From contig NZ_JAVTJJ010000008.1 in the NCBI RefSeq assembly GCF_031843945.1, positions 62,001 to 126,000 of the forward strand: a stretch of DNA of 64,000 nt, in the 5' to 3' direction. Of this stretch, positions 1 through 9,509 are shown one piece after another. Under the pieces are notes generated by a model. It saw nothing but the letters and a program-made list of their open reading frames with translations, was not told where the DNA came from and searched no databases. This DNA comes from Paracidovorax sp031843945. GTDB taxonomy: Bacteria > Pseudomonadota > Gammaproteobacteria > Burkholderiales > Burkholderiaceae_C. The position numbers and the translations under genes were made by a program. Position 1 is the stretch's first letter. Every line of letters begins with the position of its first letter.

Positions 1-2276
1 TAGTCGGCGAAGGGCTGCAGTTCTTCGTCGGTCAAAAATTCCAGCTTGGTGATGCCGATGCCGTGCTCGCCGGAGATCACCCCGTTCAGCTGCCGCGCCA
101 GCACCATGATGCGGGCCACGGCTTCATGCGCCGTCTGCAGCATGTCGTAGTCATCGCTGTTGACGGGGAGGTTGGTGTGCACGTTGCCGTCGCCGGCATG
201 CATGTGCAGGGCCACCCACACGCGGCCCTTGAGCACGCGCTGATGAATGACCTGTGTCTCGTCCATGATCGGCTTGAAGGCCACGCCCGCGAAGATCTTG
301 GAAAGCGGCTCGCGCAGCTGTGTCTTCCAGCTGGCCCGCAGCGTGTGGTCCTGCAGCTGCGCAAACAGCGGCTCCACGTCGCGCAGCCAGCCCGCCCACA
401 GCGCTCGCACTTCGCCGATCAGCGCCACGGCCTGCGCCACGCGGTCTTCCAGCAGCTCGGCGGAAGGGATCTCGTGCGCGTCGTCCTGACGGCCCAGCGG
501 CAGATTGCCACGCAGGAAGAAGTCTTCGAGCGCGTCGCACAGCTTGAGCTTGTTGCGCAGGCTCAGCTCGATGTTGATGCGCTCGATGCCGTCGGTGTAT
601 TCGGCCATGCGCGGCAGCGGAATCACCACGTCTTCGTTGATCTTGAAGGCGTTGGTGTGGCGGCTGATGGCGGCCGTGCGCTTGCGGTCGAGCCAGAACT
701 TCTTGCGTGCCTCGGGGCTGATGGCGATGAAGCCTTCGCCCGCGCGCGAATTGGCGATGCGCACCACCTCGCTGGTCACACGCGCCACGGCGTCCGCGTC
801 GTCACCGGCAATGTCGCCGAACAGCACCATCTTGGGCAGCCCGCCGCCGTGCTTCTTGCTCTTGGTGGCGTAGCCCACGGCCTTCAGATAGCGGTCGTCC
901 AGATGCTCCAGGCCGGCGAGCAGCACGCCCGAGCGCTTTTGTTCGGCGAACATGAAGTCCTTGATCTCGACGATGCTGGGCACCGCGTCCTTGGCGTTGC
1001 CGAAGAACTCCAGGCACACGGTGCGCGTGTGCGCCGGCATGCGGTGCACTACCCAGCGCGCGCTGGTGATGAGGCCGTCGCAGCCTTCCTTCTGAATGCC
1101 CGGCAGGCCGGAGAGAAACTTATCCGTCACGTCCTTGCCCAGCCCTTCCTTGCGGAAGGTGCGGCCCGGAATGGCCAGGCGCTCGGTGCGGATCGGTGTC
1201 TTGCCGTCGGCCTCGAAATACTGCAGCTCGAAGGTGGCCGTCTCCACGTCGTGGATCTTGCCCATGTTGTGGTCCAGCCGCGTGACTTCCAGCCATTGCG
1301 CATCGGGCGTCACCATGCGCCAGCTGACCAAGTTGTCCAGCGCCGTGCCCCACAGCACGGCCTTCTTGCCGCCTGCGTTCATGGCGATGTTGCCGCCGAT
1401 GCAGCTGGCTTCGGCACTGGTCGGGTCCACCGCGAACACGAAGCCCGCGCGCTCGGCCGCATCGGCCACGCGCTGGGTGACCACGCCGGCTTCCGTCCAG
1501 ATGGTGCCCACTTCGCCATCCTGGCCCGGCACGCGGCGCATCTCCACCTCGGTCATCGCTTCGAGCTTTTCGGTGTTGATGACCACGCTGCGCCAGGTCA
1601 GCGGAATCGCGCCGCCGGTGTAGCCGGTGCCGCCGCCACGCGGAATGATGGTCAGCTCCAGGTCGATACAGGCCTTCACCAGCGCGGCCATTTCGGCCTC
1701 GGTGTCGGGCGTCAGCACCACAAACGGGTATTCGACGCGCCAGTCGGTCGCGTCGGTCACGTGGCTCACGCGCGAGAGGCCGTCGAACTTGATGTTGTCC
1801 TTGACCGTGTGGCGGCCCAGGCGTTTTTGCACCTGGCGGCGCAGTTGCGCGGCTTCGATGAAGGTGGCGTCGAACTCGGCGATGGCGCGGCGTGCAGACT
1901 CGACCAGCTCGCCCACCAGGCGGTCGCGCTCGGCGTCTTCACCCGGCGTGCGGCGCTTGCCGATCTCGGTCAGACGGTGCTGCAGCGCGTCCACCAGCAT
2001 CTTGCGGCGGTCCGGGTTGTCCAGCAGATCGTCCTGCAGGTAAGGGTTGCGCTGCACCACCCAGATGTCGCCCAGCACTTCGTACAGCATGCGGGCCGAC
2101 CGGCCGGTGCGGCGCTCGCGGCGCAGCTGGTCCAGCAGTCCCCAAGAGGCGGAGCCGAGCAGGCGGATGACGATTTCCCGGTCGGAAAACGAGGTGTAGT
2201 TGTAGGGAATCTCGCGCAGACGGGCGGGCTCGGCCGCCTGTGCCTGCAGGGCAGCCAACGCTATCGGAACATTCAT
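1..2276 (-). CDS. FAD-binding oxidoreductase with DUF3683 domain (partial)
   Basis: Large flavin-dependent 2-hydroxyacid dehydrogenase-type enzyme; the C-terminus runs off the left edge, so about 758 residues are visible. An N-terminal DUF3683-like stretch (YNYTSFSDREIVIRLLGS near residue 25) is followed by an FAD_binding_4 fold with the glycine-rich segment PRGGGTGYTGGA near residue 210. The FAD-oxidase C-terminal signatures HMHAGDGNVHTNLP (about 693) and ISGEHGIG (about 735) come last. Family members usually continue into an Fe-S cluster domain, which would lie outside the window. The ATG at 2276 gives the protein start MNVPIALAAL. The substrate is unknown; D-lactate or another 2-hydroxyacid is likely from the Dld/GlcD relatives. 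A long plus-strand frame over the same DNA is a GC-bias shadow. Confidence 0.85.
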   Translation of the reverse strand, partial: MNVPIALAALQAQAAEPARLREIPYNYTSFSDREIVIRLLGSASWGLLDQLRRERRTGRSARMLYEVLGDIWVVQRNPYLQDDLLDNPDRRKMLVDALQHRLTEIGKRRTPGEDAERDRLVGELVESARRAIAEFDATFIEAAQLRRQVQKRLGRHTVKDNIKFDGLSRVSHVTDATDWRVEYPFVVLTPDTEAEMAALVKACIDLELTIIPRGGGTGYTGGAIPLTWRSVVINTEKLEAMTEVEMRRVPGQDGEVGTIWTEAGVVTQRVADAAERAGFVFAVDPTSAEASCIGGNIAMNAGGKKAVLWGTALDNLVSWRMVTPDAQWLEVTRLDHNMGKIHDVETATFELQYFEADGKTPIRTERLAIPGRTFRKEGLGKDVTDKFLSGLPGIQKEGCDGLITSARWVVHRMPAHTRTVCLEFFGNAKDAVPSIVEIKDFMFAEQKRSGVLLAGLEHLDDRYLKAVGYATKSKKHGGGLPKMVLFGDIAGDDADAVARVTSEVVRIANSRAGEGFIAISPEARKKFWLDRKRTAAISRHTNAFKINEDVVIPLPRMAEYTDGIERINIELSLRNKLKLCDALEDFFLRGNLPLGRQDDAHEIPSAELLEDRVAQAVALIGEVRALWAGWLRDVEPLFAQLQDHTLRASWKTQLREPLSKIFAGVAFKPIMDETQVIHQRVLKGRVWVALHMHAGDGNVHTNLPVNSDDYDMLQTAHEAVARIMVLARQLNGVISGEHGIGITKLEFLTDEELQPFAD

Positions 2277-2397
2277 GGGGTCTACCTGGGTCGGGCGCGT
2301 GGGACGCCCGCTGTGCCTCGGGGGACGGGATTTTAAGCCACGCGCCCGAGGCACGCCCCGGCCGGGTCTTGCCCACTGCGGCCAAAAACCCGTTTTT

Positions 2398-2458
2398 GAA
2401 TGAAATAGGCCTCTAGCGCCCTATCTATAAGCGCTTGTAGCTACTATTTTTATAGCAT
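2398..2458. repeat. Intergenic repeat, copy 1
   Basis: About 60 bp matching the window-wide repeat: a GGCCTCTAGCGC core, a short loop, then AAGCGCTTGTAGCTAC and an AT-rich end with TATAGCA. It ends at the stop codon of serA, between serA and the FAD oxidoreductase gene. Confidence 0.75.
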
Positions 2459-3687
2459 CAAAACAGCACGCGGCTGCGGATGGTGCCAGGCACCTGCGCC
2501 AGCTTGTCCTGCGCCAGGTCGGACGACAGCGCGTCAATGTCAATCACCACGTAGCCGACCTTCTCGTTGGTCTGCAGGTACTGCGCGGCAATGTTGATGT
2601 GGTTGTCGGCAAACACCTGGTTGATGGCCGACAGCACGCCGGGCACATTGCGGTGGATGTGCAGGATGCGGTGCTTGCCCGGGTGGGCCGGCAGCGCCAC
2701 TTCAGGAAAGTTCACCGACGTGATCGAGGTGCCGTTATCGCTGTACTTGACCAGCTTTTCAGCCACTTCCAGGCCGATGTTGGCCTGCGCCTCCATCGTG
2801 GAGCCGCCGATGTGCGGGGTCAGGATGACGTTGTCCAGCCCGCGCAGGGGGCTGATGAATTCGTCCTTGTTGGTGCGCGGCTCGACCGGGAACACGTCGA
2901 TGGCAGCGCCCAGCAGCTTCTTGGTGCGCAGGGCTTCGGCCAGCGGCTCGATATCCACCACCGTGCCGCGCGATGCGTTGATCAAGATGGCACCGGGTCT
3001 CAGCGCGGCAATCTCGGCCGCGCCGATCATCCACTGCGTCGAGGGCAGCTCGGGCACGTGCAGGCTGACGATGTCGCTCTGCGCCAGCAAGGCCTGCAGC
3101 GACGGCGCCTGGCGCGCATTGCCCAGCGGCAGCTTGTTGATCACGTCGTGGAAGACGACGTGCATGCCCAGGCCCTCGGCCAACACCGACAGTTGCGTGC
3201 CGATGGAGCCGTAGCCCACGATGCCCAGCGTTTTGCCACGGATCTCGTAGGCGTTTTCCGCGCTCTTGAGCCAGCCGCCACGGTGCGCTACCGCACTCTT
3301 TTCGGGCACGCCGCGCAGCAGCAGAATGGCTTCGGCCAGCACCAGTTCGGCGACCGAGCGGGTGTTGGAATACGGCGCGTTGAACACGGCAATGCCGCGC
3401 TCGCGGGCCGCGTCCAGGTCGATCTGGTTGGTGCCGATGCAGAAAGCACCCACCGCCACCAGCTTGTGCGCCTGGGCGAACACCTCCGCCGTCAGCTGCG
3501 TGCGCGAACGGATGCCCAGAAAGTGCACGTCGGCGATCTTTGCTTTCAGCTCCGCATCGGGCAGCGCTCCGGACACCAGCTCGATTTGCGTGTACCCGGC
3601 GCCGCGCAGCACGTCCACCGCAGAGGGGTGAATGCCTTCGAGCAACAGAAACTTGATCTTGCTTTTGTCCAGAGAGGTTTTTGCCAT
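2458..3687 (-). CDS. serA: D-3-phosphoglycerate dehydrogenase
   Basis: Catalyses NAD-dependent oxidation of 3-phosphoglycerate, the first step of serine synthesis, in the cytoplasm. From the ATG at 3687 (MAKTSLDKSK) it has 409 residues, close to the 410 of E. coli SerA; an upstream GTG would add 51 residues of unlikely composition. Visible are the Rossmann motif GIVGYGSIGTQ (about 152), the substrate-binding Arg in INASRGTVVD (about 238), the PVEP glutamate (about 267) and the catalytic His in LTPHIGGSTMEAQ (about 286). A C-terminal ACT domain (about 335-409) is the serine-binding regulatory domain, making this the short ACT-containing form. It is divergent from the ugp operon. Confidence 0.96.
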   Translation of the reverse strand: MAKTSLDKSKIKFLLLEGIHPSAVDVLRGAGYTQIELVSGALPDAELKAKIADVHFLGIRSRTQLTAEVFAQAHKLVAVGAFCIGTNQIDLDAARERGIAVFNAPYSNTRSVAELVLAEAILLLRGVPEKSAVAHRGGWLKSAENAYEIRGKTLGIVGYGSIGTQLSVLAEGLGMHVVFHDVINKLPLGNARQAPSLQALLAQSDIVSLHVPELPSTQWMIGAAEIAALRPGAILINASRGTVVDIEPLAEALRTKKLLGAAIDVFPVEPRTNKDEFISPLRGLDNVILTPHIGGSTMEAQANIGLEVAEKLVKYSDNGTSITSVNFPEVALPAHPGKHRILHIHRNVPGVLSAINQVFADNHINIAAQYLQTNEKVGYVVIDIDALSSDLAQDKLAQVPGTIRSRVLF

Positions 3688-3841
3688 GGCGATGAGAAAT
3701 CCGGATGGGTAAGGGGGCGACCACTGTGGATCGGCGTGCACCAAAGTTGCGCGCCGGCACATTGTGCACCGCACCAATCCCCTGCTCTCATTGCAGAAAT
3801 TCCCCCCAGCGGCACGAGGAAAGCGCACGACCGTTCGCACT

Positions 3842-3870
3842 TTGTCACAATACTGTCACGTCACTGCCAC
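3842..3870 (+). promoter_or_regulatory. Candidate Pho box upstream of ugpB (three direct repeats)
   Basis: Three 7-bp units at an exact 11-bp period: TTGTCAC (3842-3848), CTGTCAC (3853-3859) and CTGCCAC (3864-3870). The enterobacterial Pho box is built from CTGTCAT-type 7-mers spaced by 4 bp, and ugp genes are classical PhoB targets in E. coli. The match in sequence, period and downstream gene supports phosphate-starvation control. It lies about 140 bp before the ugpB start, so the main promoter could be here or at the second repeat group nearer the gene. Confidence 0.6.
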
Positions 3871-3923
3871 AGACCAACCGGAAGAACCCGACGGGTTTCC
3901 CCGGTTGAGCGTTGGCCGAGGGT

Positions 3924-3961
3924 GTGTCACAACGTCACATTCCCGTCACGAAGTGCGTCAT
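3924..3961 (+). promoter_or_regulatory. Second group of Pho-box-like GTCAC repeats
   Basis: GTGTCAC (3924-3930), ACGTCAC (3932-3938) and CCGTCAC (3943-3949) are followed by GCGTCAT (3955-3961). The middle pair has the 11-bp period of a Pho box. The group ends about 50 bp before the ugpB ATG, where a PhoB-activated promoter would be expected. Fit to the consensus is weaker than for the upstream group. Confidence 0.4.
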
Positions 3962-4011
3962 ACGATGACTGCTTCGTGCATTTTCGCACTACCCCCTTCG
4001 CAGGAGTTTTC

Positions 4012-5328
4012 ATGCAATTCAAGCATCTGGCGCTTTCCGCCGCCGTCGCGCTGTCCGTATGCGTTCCGGTTCAGGCGCAAGCCCAGCAGGTCGAGATTCA
4101 GTGGTGGCATTCGATGAGCGCAGCGCTCGGCGACTGGGTCAACGACCTGGCCAAGCAATACAACGCCAGCCAGACGAAGTACAAGATCGTGCCCACCTAC
4201 AAGGGCACCTACGACGAATCGATGACCGGCGCCATCGCCGCCTTCCGCGCCGGCAATGCGCCGCACATTCTGCAGGTGTTCGAAGTGGGCACCGCCACCA
4301 TGATGGCCAGCAAGGGCGCCATCGTTCCTGCGGGCAAGGTGCTGACCGACGCCGGCTTCAAATTCGACCCGACCGAATACGTGTCGGCTGTGGCCGGTTA
4401 CTACACCGCCCCCAACGGCCAGATGCTGAGCTACCCGCTCAACAGCTCCACGACCATCTTCTATTACAACAAGGACGCCTTCAAGAAGGCTGGCCTGGAC
4501 GCAGAAAAGCCGCCCAAGACCTGGCCCGAAGTGTTCGCCGCCGCCACCAAGCTCAAGGCCAGCGGCCACAGCTGCCCGTTCACCACCAGTTGGATCAGCT
4601 GGACGCAGCTGGAAAGCTTCTCGCTGTGGCACAACACGCTGTACGCGACGAAGAACAACGGCTTTGACGGCACCGACGCCAAGCTGGAGATCAACACCCC
4701 GCTGCACGTGCGCCACTTCGAGAACCTGGCCAAGGCCTCCAAGGATGGCAGCTTCGTCTACAAGGGCCGCGGCAACGCGCCTGACGCATCGTTCCCCTCG
4801 GGCGAGTGCGCCATGATCACCGGCTCGTCGGGCCTGTATGCCCGCGTCGCCAAGGACGCCAAGTTCGCCTACGGCATCTCCACCCTGCCCTACTACGAAG
4901 ACGTGAAGGGCGCGCCGCAGAACACGGCCATCGGTGGTGCCAGCCTGTGGGTGATGTCGGGCAAGAAGGCAGACGAGTACAAGGGCGTCGCCGACTTCCT
5001 GAACTTCCTGAACGACACCAAGGTGCAGGCCGCCAGCCACCAGCGCACGGGCTACCTGCCTGTGACGACCGCTGCCTTCAAGCTGACGGAAGCGTCGGGC
5101 TTCTACACCAAGAACCCTGGCACGGACGTGGCCGTGACGCAGATGATCCGCAAGGCGACCGACAAGTCGCGCGGCATCCGCCTGGGCAACTTCGTGCAGA
5201 TCCGCACCATCATCGACGAGGAAACCGAACAGATCTGGGCTGGCAAGAAGACGCCCAAGGAAGCGCTGGACACCGCCGTAACCCGCGGCAACGAGCAACT
5301 GGCCCGTTTCGCTCGCGCCAACAAGTAA
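4012..5328 (+). CDS. ugpB: sn-glycerol-3-phosphate ABC transporter, periplasmic binding protein
   Basis: Periplasmic solute-binding subunit delivering sn-glycerol-3-phosphate or glycerophosphodiesters to the UgpAEC importer. The product has 438 residues, matching E. coli UgpB. A signal peptide (MQFKHLALSAAVALSVC, cleavage near AQAQ, residues 24-26) precedes a family 1 extracellular binding protein; the segments IQWWHSMSAALGDWVNDLAKQYN and ITGSSGLYARV are typical of UgpB. The ATG at 4012 is preceded by CAGGAG and is chosen over a much longer upstream frame that would run through the serA promoter. It is first in the ugp operon and separated from ugpA by a hairpin. Confidence 0.95.
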   Translation: MQFKHLALSAAVALSVCVPVQAQAQQVEIQWWHSMSAALGDWVNDLAKQYNASQTKYKIVPTYKGTYDESMTGAIAAFRAGNAPHILQVFEVGTATMMASKGAIVPAGKVLTDAGFKFDPTEYVSAVAGYYTAPNGQMLSYPLNSSTTIFYYNKDAFKKAGLDAEKPPKTWPEVFAAATKLKASGHSCPFTTSWISWTQLESFSLWHNTLYATKNNGFDGTDAKLEINTPLHVRHFENLAKASKDGSFVYKGRGNAPDASFPSGECAMITGSSGLYARVAKDAKFAYGISTLPYYEDVKGAPQNTAIGGASLWVMSGKKADEYKGVADFLNFLNDTKVQAASHQRTGYLPVTTAAFKLTEASGFYTKNPGTDVAVTQMIRKATDKSRGIRLGNFVQIRTIIDEETEQIWAGKKTPKEALDTAVTRGNEQLARFARANK

Positions 5329-5385
5329 GCTCCGCCCTTTTCTGTCAACACGTTCCGGCCCCTGCGGGCCGGTTCGCGTTGAAGG

Positions 5386-5440
5386 CCCGCCGCCCTTTTG
5401 TAGACCACACCGGTTTACGGGGCGGCGGGTTGTCTTTTTA
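5386..5440 (+). terminator. Hairpin with T-tract between ugpB and ugpA (attenuator-like)
   Basis: CCCGCCGCCC (5386-5395) pairs perfectly with GGGCGGCGGG (5420-5429), followed by TTGTCTTTTT. A second small stem, CCGGCCC/GGGCCGG, lies just upstream (about 5355-5372). The arrangement resembles a leaky intrinsic terminator or an mRNA-stabilising stem. In binding-protein operons such stems commonly give more binding protein than permease. Confidence 0.55.
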
Positions 5441-5451
5441 AGAGTCTCGAC

Positions 5452-6333
5452 ATGGAAAAACGCGTTCTTTTTCGCTCGGCGTGGCTACCGTGGGTGCTTC
5501 TGGCACCCCAGCTGGTGGTCATCAGCGTCTTCTTTTTTTGGCCCGCCGGCCAGGCCCTGGTGCAGTCCTTCCAGATGCAGGACAGTTTCGGTTTCTCCAA
5601 GGAATGGGTCGGCCTGGACAACTTCAGAACGCTCTTTGAAGACCCCAGCTACCTGGCGTCGTTCAAGACTACGGCCTTCTTCTCGATTCTGGTGGCAGTG
5701 AGCGGCATCACGCTGTCGCTGTTTCTGGCCATCTTTGCCGACCGCATCATCAAGGGCGCGCTGGCCTATAAGACCGCGCTGCTGCTGCCCTACGCGGTGG
5801 CACCGGCCGTCGCTGGCGTGCTGTGGATGTTCATGTTCTCGCCATCGCTGGGTGTGGTGGCCTACATGCTGCGCAAATGGGGTTTCGACTGGAACCACAT
5901 GCTCAATTCCGACCACGCCATGGCGCTGATCGTGATCGCCGCGGTGTGGAAGCAGATCTCCTACAACTTCCTGTTCTTCCTCGCGGGTCTGCAGTCCATT
6001 CCGAAGTCGCTCATCGAAGCGGCCGCCATCGATGGCGCGGGCCCCTGGCGCCGGTTCTGGAGCATCCAGTTCCCGCTGCTCTCGCCCACCACTTTCTTCC
6101 TGCTGGTGATCAACGTCGTGTATGCGTTCTTCGACACCTTCGCCATCGTGGACGCCACCACGCAGGGCGGGCCGGGCCGCGATACGGCCATCCTGGTCTA
6201 CAAGGTTTATCACGACGGCTTCAAGGCCATGGACATGGGCGGCTCGGCAGCGCAGTCGGTGGTGCTGATGGCCATCGTGGTCGTGCTCACCGTGGTTCAG
6301 TTCCGGTACGTCGAAAAGAAAGTGCAGTATTGA
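5452..6333 (+). CDS. ugpA: sn-glycerol-3-phosphate ABC transporter permease UgpA
   Basis: Inner-membrane permease of the Ugp importer, 293 residues with six predicted membrane segments, as in E. coli UgpA (295). The cytoplasmic EAA loop, contact site for the ATPase, reads EAAAIDGAGPWRRFWSIQFP (about 187-206). The start MEKRVLFRSAW at 5452 follows the hairpin. One base separates its TGA from the ugpE ATG, so the two permeases are probably translationally coupled. Confidence 0.95.
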   Translation: MEKRVLFRSAWLPWVLLAPQLVVISVFFFWPAGQALVQSFQMQDSFGFSKEWVGLDNFRTLFEDPSYLASFKTTAFFSILVAVSGITLSLFLAIFADRIIKGALAYKTALLLPYAVAPAVAGVLWMFMFSPSLGVVAYMLRKWGFDWNHMLNSDHAMALIVIAAVWKQISYNFLFFLAGLQSIPKSLIEAAAIDGAGPWRRFWSIQFPLLSPTTFFLLVINVVYAFFDTFAIVDATTQGGPGRDTAILVYKVYHDGFKAMDMGGSAAQSVVLMAIVVVLTVVQFRYVEKKVQY

Positions 6334-6334
6334 G

Positions 6335-7186
6335 ATGGTTGAACGCAGTCCTTACCTCAAATTGTTCTCGCACCTGATCATGGTGCTGGGCGTGATCATC
6401 GTCGGCTTCCCGCTGTATCTGGCGTTCGTAGCGTCCACCCACACCGCGCAGGACATCGTGCAGGCGCCCATGCCGCTGCTGCCCGGCAGCAACTTCTGGC
6501 AGACCTATCGCGAGACGCTGTTCGGCGGCGGCTCGGGCGCAGGATCCACCGCACCCGTGGCGCACATGATGTGGGTGAGCTTCGTCACCGCCATGGTCAT
6601 CACGATCGGCAAGATCTCCATCTCGCTGCTGTCGGCCTTCGCCATCGTGTACTTCCGCTTTCCCTTCAAGGGCATCTGTTTCTGGCTGATCTTCATCACG
6701 CTGATGCTGCCCGTCGAAGTGCGCATCGGCCCCACGTACCAGGTGGTGTCTGACCTGGGCATGCTCAACAGCTACGCGGGCCTGACGATTCCGCTGATCG
6801 CCTCGGCCACGGCCACGTTCCTCTTTCGCCAGTTCTTCCTGACGGTGCCGGACGAGTTGGTCGAAGCCGCCCGCGTGGACGGCGCCGGCCCGATGCGCTT
6901 TTTCAAGGACATCCTGGTGCCACTGTCGCGCACCTCGATCGCCGCGCTGTTCGTCATTCAGTTCATCTACGGCTGGAACCAGTACCTGTGGCCGCTGCTG
7001 GTGACCACGTCGGAAAACATGTACCCCGTGGTGATCGGCATCAAACGCATGATCGCTGGCGGCGACGCCGGCAACGAGTGGAACATCGTGATGGCGACGG
7101 CCCTCTTGGCCATGCTGCCGCCCGCATTCGTCGTGGTGTTCATGCAGCGCTGGTTCGTCAAGGGCCTGGTCGACACCGAAAAATAA
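6335..7186 (+). CDS. ugpE: sn-glycerol-3-phosphate ABC transporter permease UgpE
   Basis: Second inner-membrane permease of the Ugp importer, 283 residues (E. coli UgpE 281). It has multiple hydrophobic segments and the EAA loop motif EAARVDGAGPMRFFKDILVP (about 176-195). It forms a heterodimer with UgpA and receives energy from UgpC. It starts one base after the ugpA stop and is followed by a copy of the intergenic repeat before ugpC. Confidence 0.95.
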   Translation: MVERSPYLKLFSHLIMVLGVIIVGFPLYLAFVASTHTAQDIVQAPMPLLPGSNFWQTYRETLFGGGSGAGSTAPVAHMMWVSFVTAMVITIGKISISLLSAFAIVYFRFPFKGICFWLIFITLMLPVEVRIGPTYQVVSDLGMLNSYAGLTIPLIASATATFLFRQFFLTVPDELVEAARVDGAGPMRFFKDILVPLSRTSIAALFVIQFIYGWNQYLWPLLVTTSENMYPVVIGIKRMIAGGDAGNEWNIVMATALLAMLPPAFVVVFMQRWFVKGLVDTEK

Positions 7187-7187
7187 G

Positions 7188-7249
7188 TATCAAAACTGCC
7201 CCTAGCGCCCATCCATCAAGCGTAAGCAGCTACACAATCAATAGCAATC
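7188..7249. repeat. Intergenic repeat, copy 2
   Basis: Repeat copy between ugpE and ugpC with the core CCTAGCGCCC, a CATCCATCAAGCG arm and the end CAATCAATAGCAATC. It abuts the ugpC start codon, so the ugpC leader is made of repeat sequence and no clear Shine-Dalgarno is visible. Confidence 0.75.
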
Positions 7250-8260
<1,011 letters not shown>

Positions 8261-8267
8261 GTCGTCC

Positions 8268-8636
8268 ATGCTGCCACCCACTTCCGCCCCTGCCGGTGGC
8301 GGGATTGCAGCCACCGTCCCGGTGCTGGCGTCGCTGAACCTTGCACAAACGCTGCAGTTCTACACCCAGCACCTGGGATTTACCGCGCTGCTGGAAATGG
8401 ACCAGTACCTGATCTTGCAGCGCGACGGCTGCGAGCTGCATTTCTGGCCCTGCGACGACCGCCACATTGCCGAGAACACCTCGTGCTATGTGCGCGGCGA
8501 CACCGCAGCGCTGCACGCCGACTTCGCGCGACGCGGCCTGCAAGTGGCGCCACCGGTCGTCCAGCCCTGGGGCATGAAGGAGATGTTCGTCATCGACCCG
8601 CATGGCAACCTGCTGAAATTTGGTGAACCCGCATGA
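8268..8636 (+). CDS. VOC (glyoxalase/bleomycin-resistance) family protein
   Basis: Small 122-residue protein with one vicinal-oxygen-chelate fold: the beta-alpha-beta-beta-beta pattern LASLNLAQTLQFYTQHLGFTALL is followed by GCELHFWPC and the C-terminal segment MKEMFVIDPHGNLLKFGEP. Family members are metal-dependent lyases, dioxygenases or drug-binding proteins, and the substrate cannot be told here. It starts 8 bp after ugpC and overlaps ugpQ by an ATGA junction, so it is co-transcribed and probably translationally coupled with the glycerophosphodiester pathway. Confidence 0.85.
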   Translation: MLPPTSAPAGGGIAATVPVLASLNLAQTLQFYTQHLGFTALLEMDQYLILQRDGCELHFWPCDDRHIAENTSCYVRGDTAALHADFARRGLQVAPPVVQPWGMKEMFVIDPHGNLLKFGEPA

Positions 8637-9421
8637 GCGCACTCCCGCCCGCCCCCTCGACCGCTTCTTCAACTACTTCTTCTTCCGCCCCCTGGCCGTA
8701 CCCGCGCTGGGTCGCCCACCGGGGCGCCGGCAAGCTGGCCCCCGAGAACACGCTGGCCGCCTTCCGCCTGGGCGCCGCGCACGGCTACCGCATGTTCGAA
8801 TGCGACGCCAAGCTCAGCGCCGACGGCGTGCCCTTCCTGATGCACGACGCCACGCTGGAGCGCACCACCAGCGGCCACGGCACCGGTGGCGACCAGCCCT
8901 GGAGCGACCTGGCCCAGCTGGACGCCGGGGCTTGGCACTCGCGCACGTATGCGGGCGAGCCCCTGCCCACGCTGGACAACGCAGCACGCTACTGCATTGC
9001 CAACAGCTACCTGCTGAACATCGAGATCAAGCCCACGCCAGGCACCGAAGAAGAGACCGGCCGCGTCGTCGCGTCGCACGCCGCGCGCCTCTGGCGCGGT
9101 CAGGCCGTGCCGCCGCTGCTCACCTCGTTCAAGACCGAATCACTGGCAGGCGCGCGGGACGCCGCCCCGCAAATGCCGCGCGGCCTGCTGCTGGACGCGT
9201 TGACGGAGGGCTGGCTCGACACGGCCCGGCAACTGGGTTGCGTGGCCATCGTCTGCAACCACGCGCTATGGACGGCCGAGCATGTGGCCGCCGTGCATGG
9301 CGCAGGCCTGCGCGCATTGAGCTACACCGTCAACGACGAATGGGCCGCGCAGCGCCTGATCGAGCTGGGCACCGACGGCATCATCACCGACCGGGTGGAT
9401 CTGTTCAGCCCGGCTGACTGA
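8633..9421 (+). CDS. ugpQ: Glycerophosphodiester phosphodiesterase
   Basis: Cytoplasmic enzyme hydrolysing imported glycerophosphodiesters to sn-glycerol-3-phosphate and an alcohol. The product has 262 residues (E. coli UgpQ 247). GDPD signatures are seen: AHRGAGKLAPENTLAAF (catalytic His and Glu, about 28-44), FECDAKLSADGVPFLMHDATLERTT (metal ligands and second His) and LNIEIKP. The C-terminal GTDGIITDRVDLF is typical. There is no signal peptide, fitting a role downstream of the Ugp importer. The ATGA overlap with the VOC gene makes it last in the operon. Confidence 0.94.
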   Translation: MSALPPAPSTASSTTSSSAPWPYPRWVAHRGAGKLAPENTLAAFRLGAAHGYRMFECDAKLSADGVPFLMHDATLERTTSGHGTGGDQPWSDLAQLDAGAWHSRTYAGEPLPTLDNAARYCIANSYLLNIEIKPTPGTEEETGRVVASHAARLWRGQAVPPLLTSFKTESLAGARDAAPQMPRGLLLDALTEGWLDTARQLGCVAIVCNHALWTAEHVAAVHGAGLRALSYTVNDEWAAQRLIELGTDGIITDRVDLFSPAD

Positions 9422-9509
9422 CACGGCAATGGGTGCCGCCGGGGCGCCTGCGGCTTGCAACGTCTACAACTGCTAACCGCGCCGGCCGAAGGCCCAGCAC
9501 AATCCGCGC

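Larger units (their letters stand above)
3688..4011. other. Intergenic region between serA and ugpB
   Basis: This 324-bp divergent intergenic region holds two groups of GTCAC-type direct repeats (listed separately as Pho-box-like sites) and the ribosome binding site CAGGAG, 6 bases before the ugpB ATG. The serA-proximal half shows no recognisable structure. Confidence 0.6.

Noticed and set aside
63..2336. A 757-codon plus-strand open frame over the FAD oxidoreductase
   Set aside because: Composition (His/Gln/Arg/Ala-rich) marks it as a shadow of the minus-strand gene, which has FAD-binding motifs.
5329..5451. A small protein or leader peptide in the ugpB-ugpA gap
   Set aside because: The space is filled by two hairpins and no credible start with a ribosome binding site was found.
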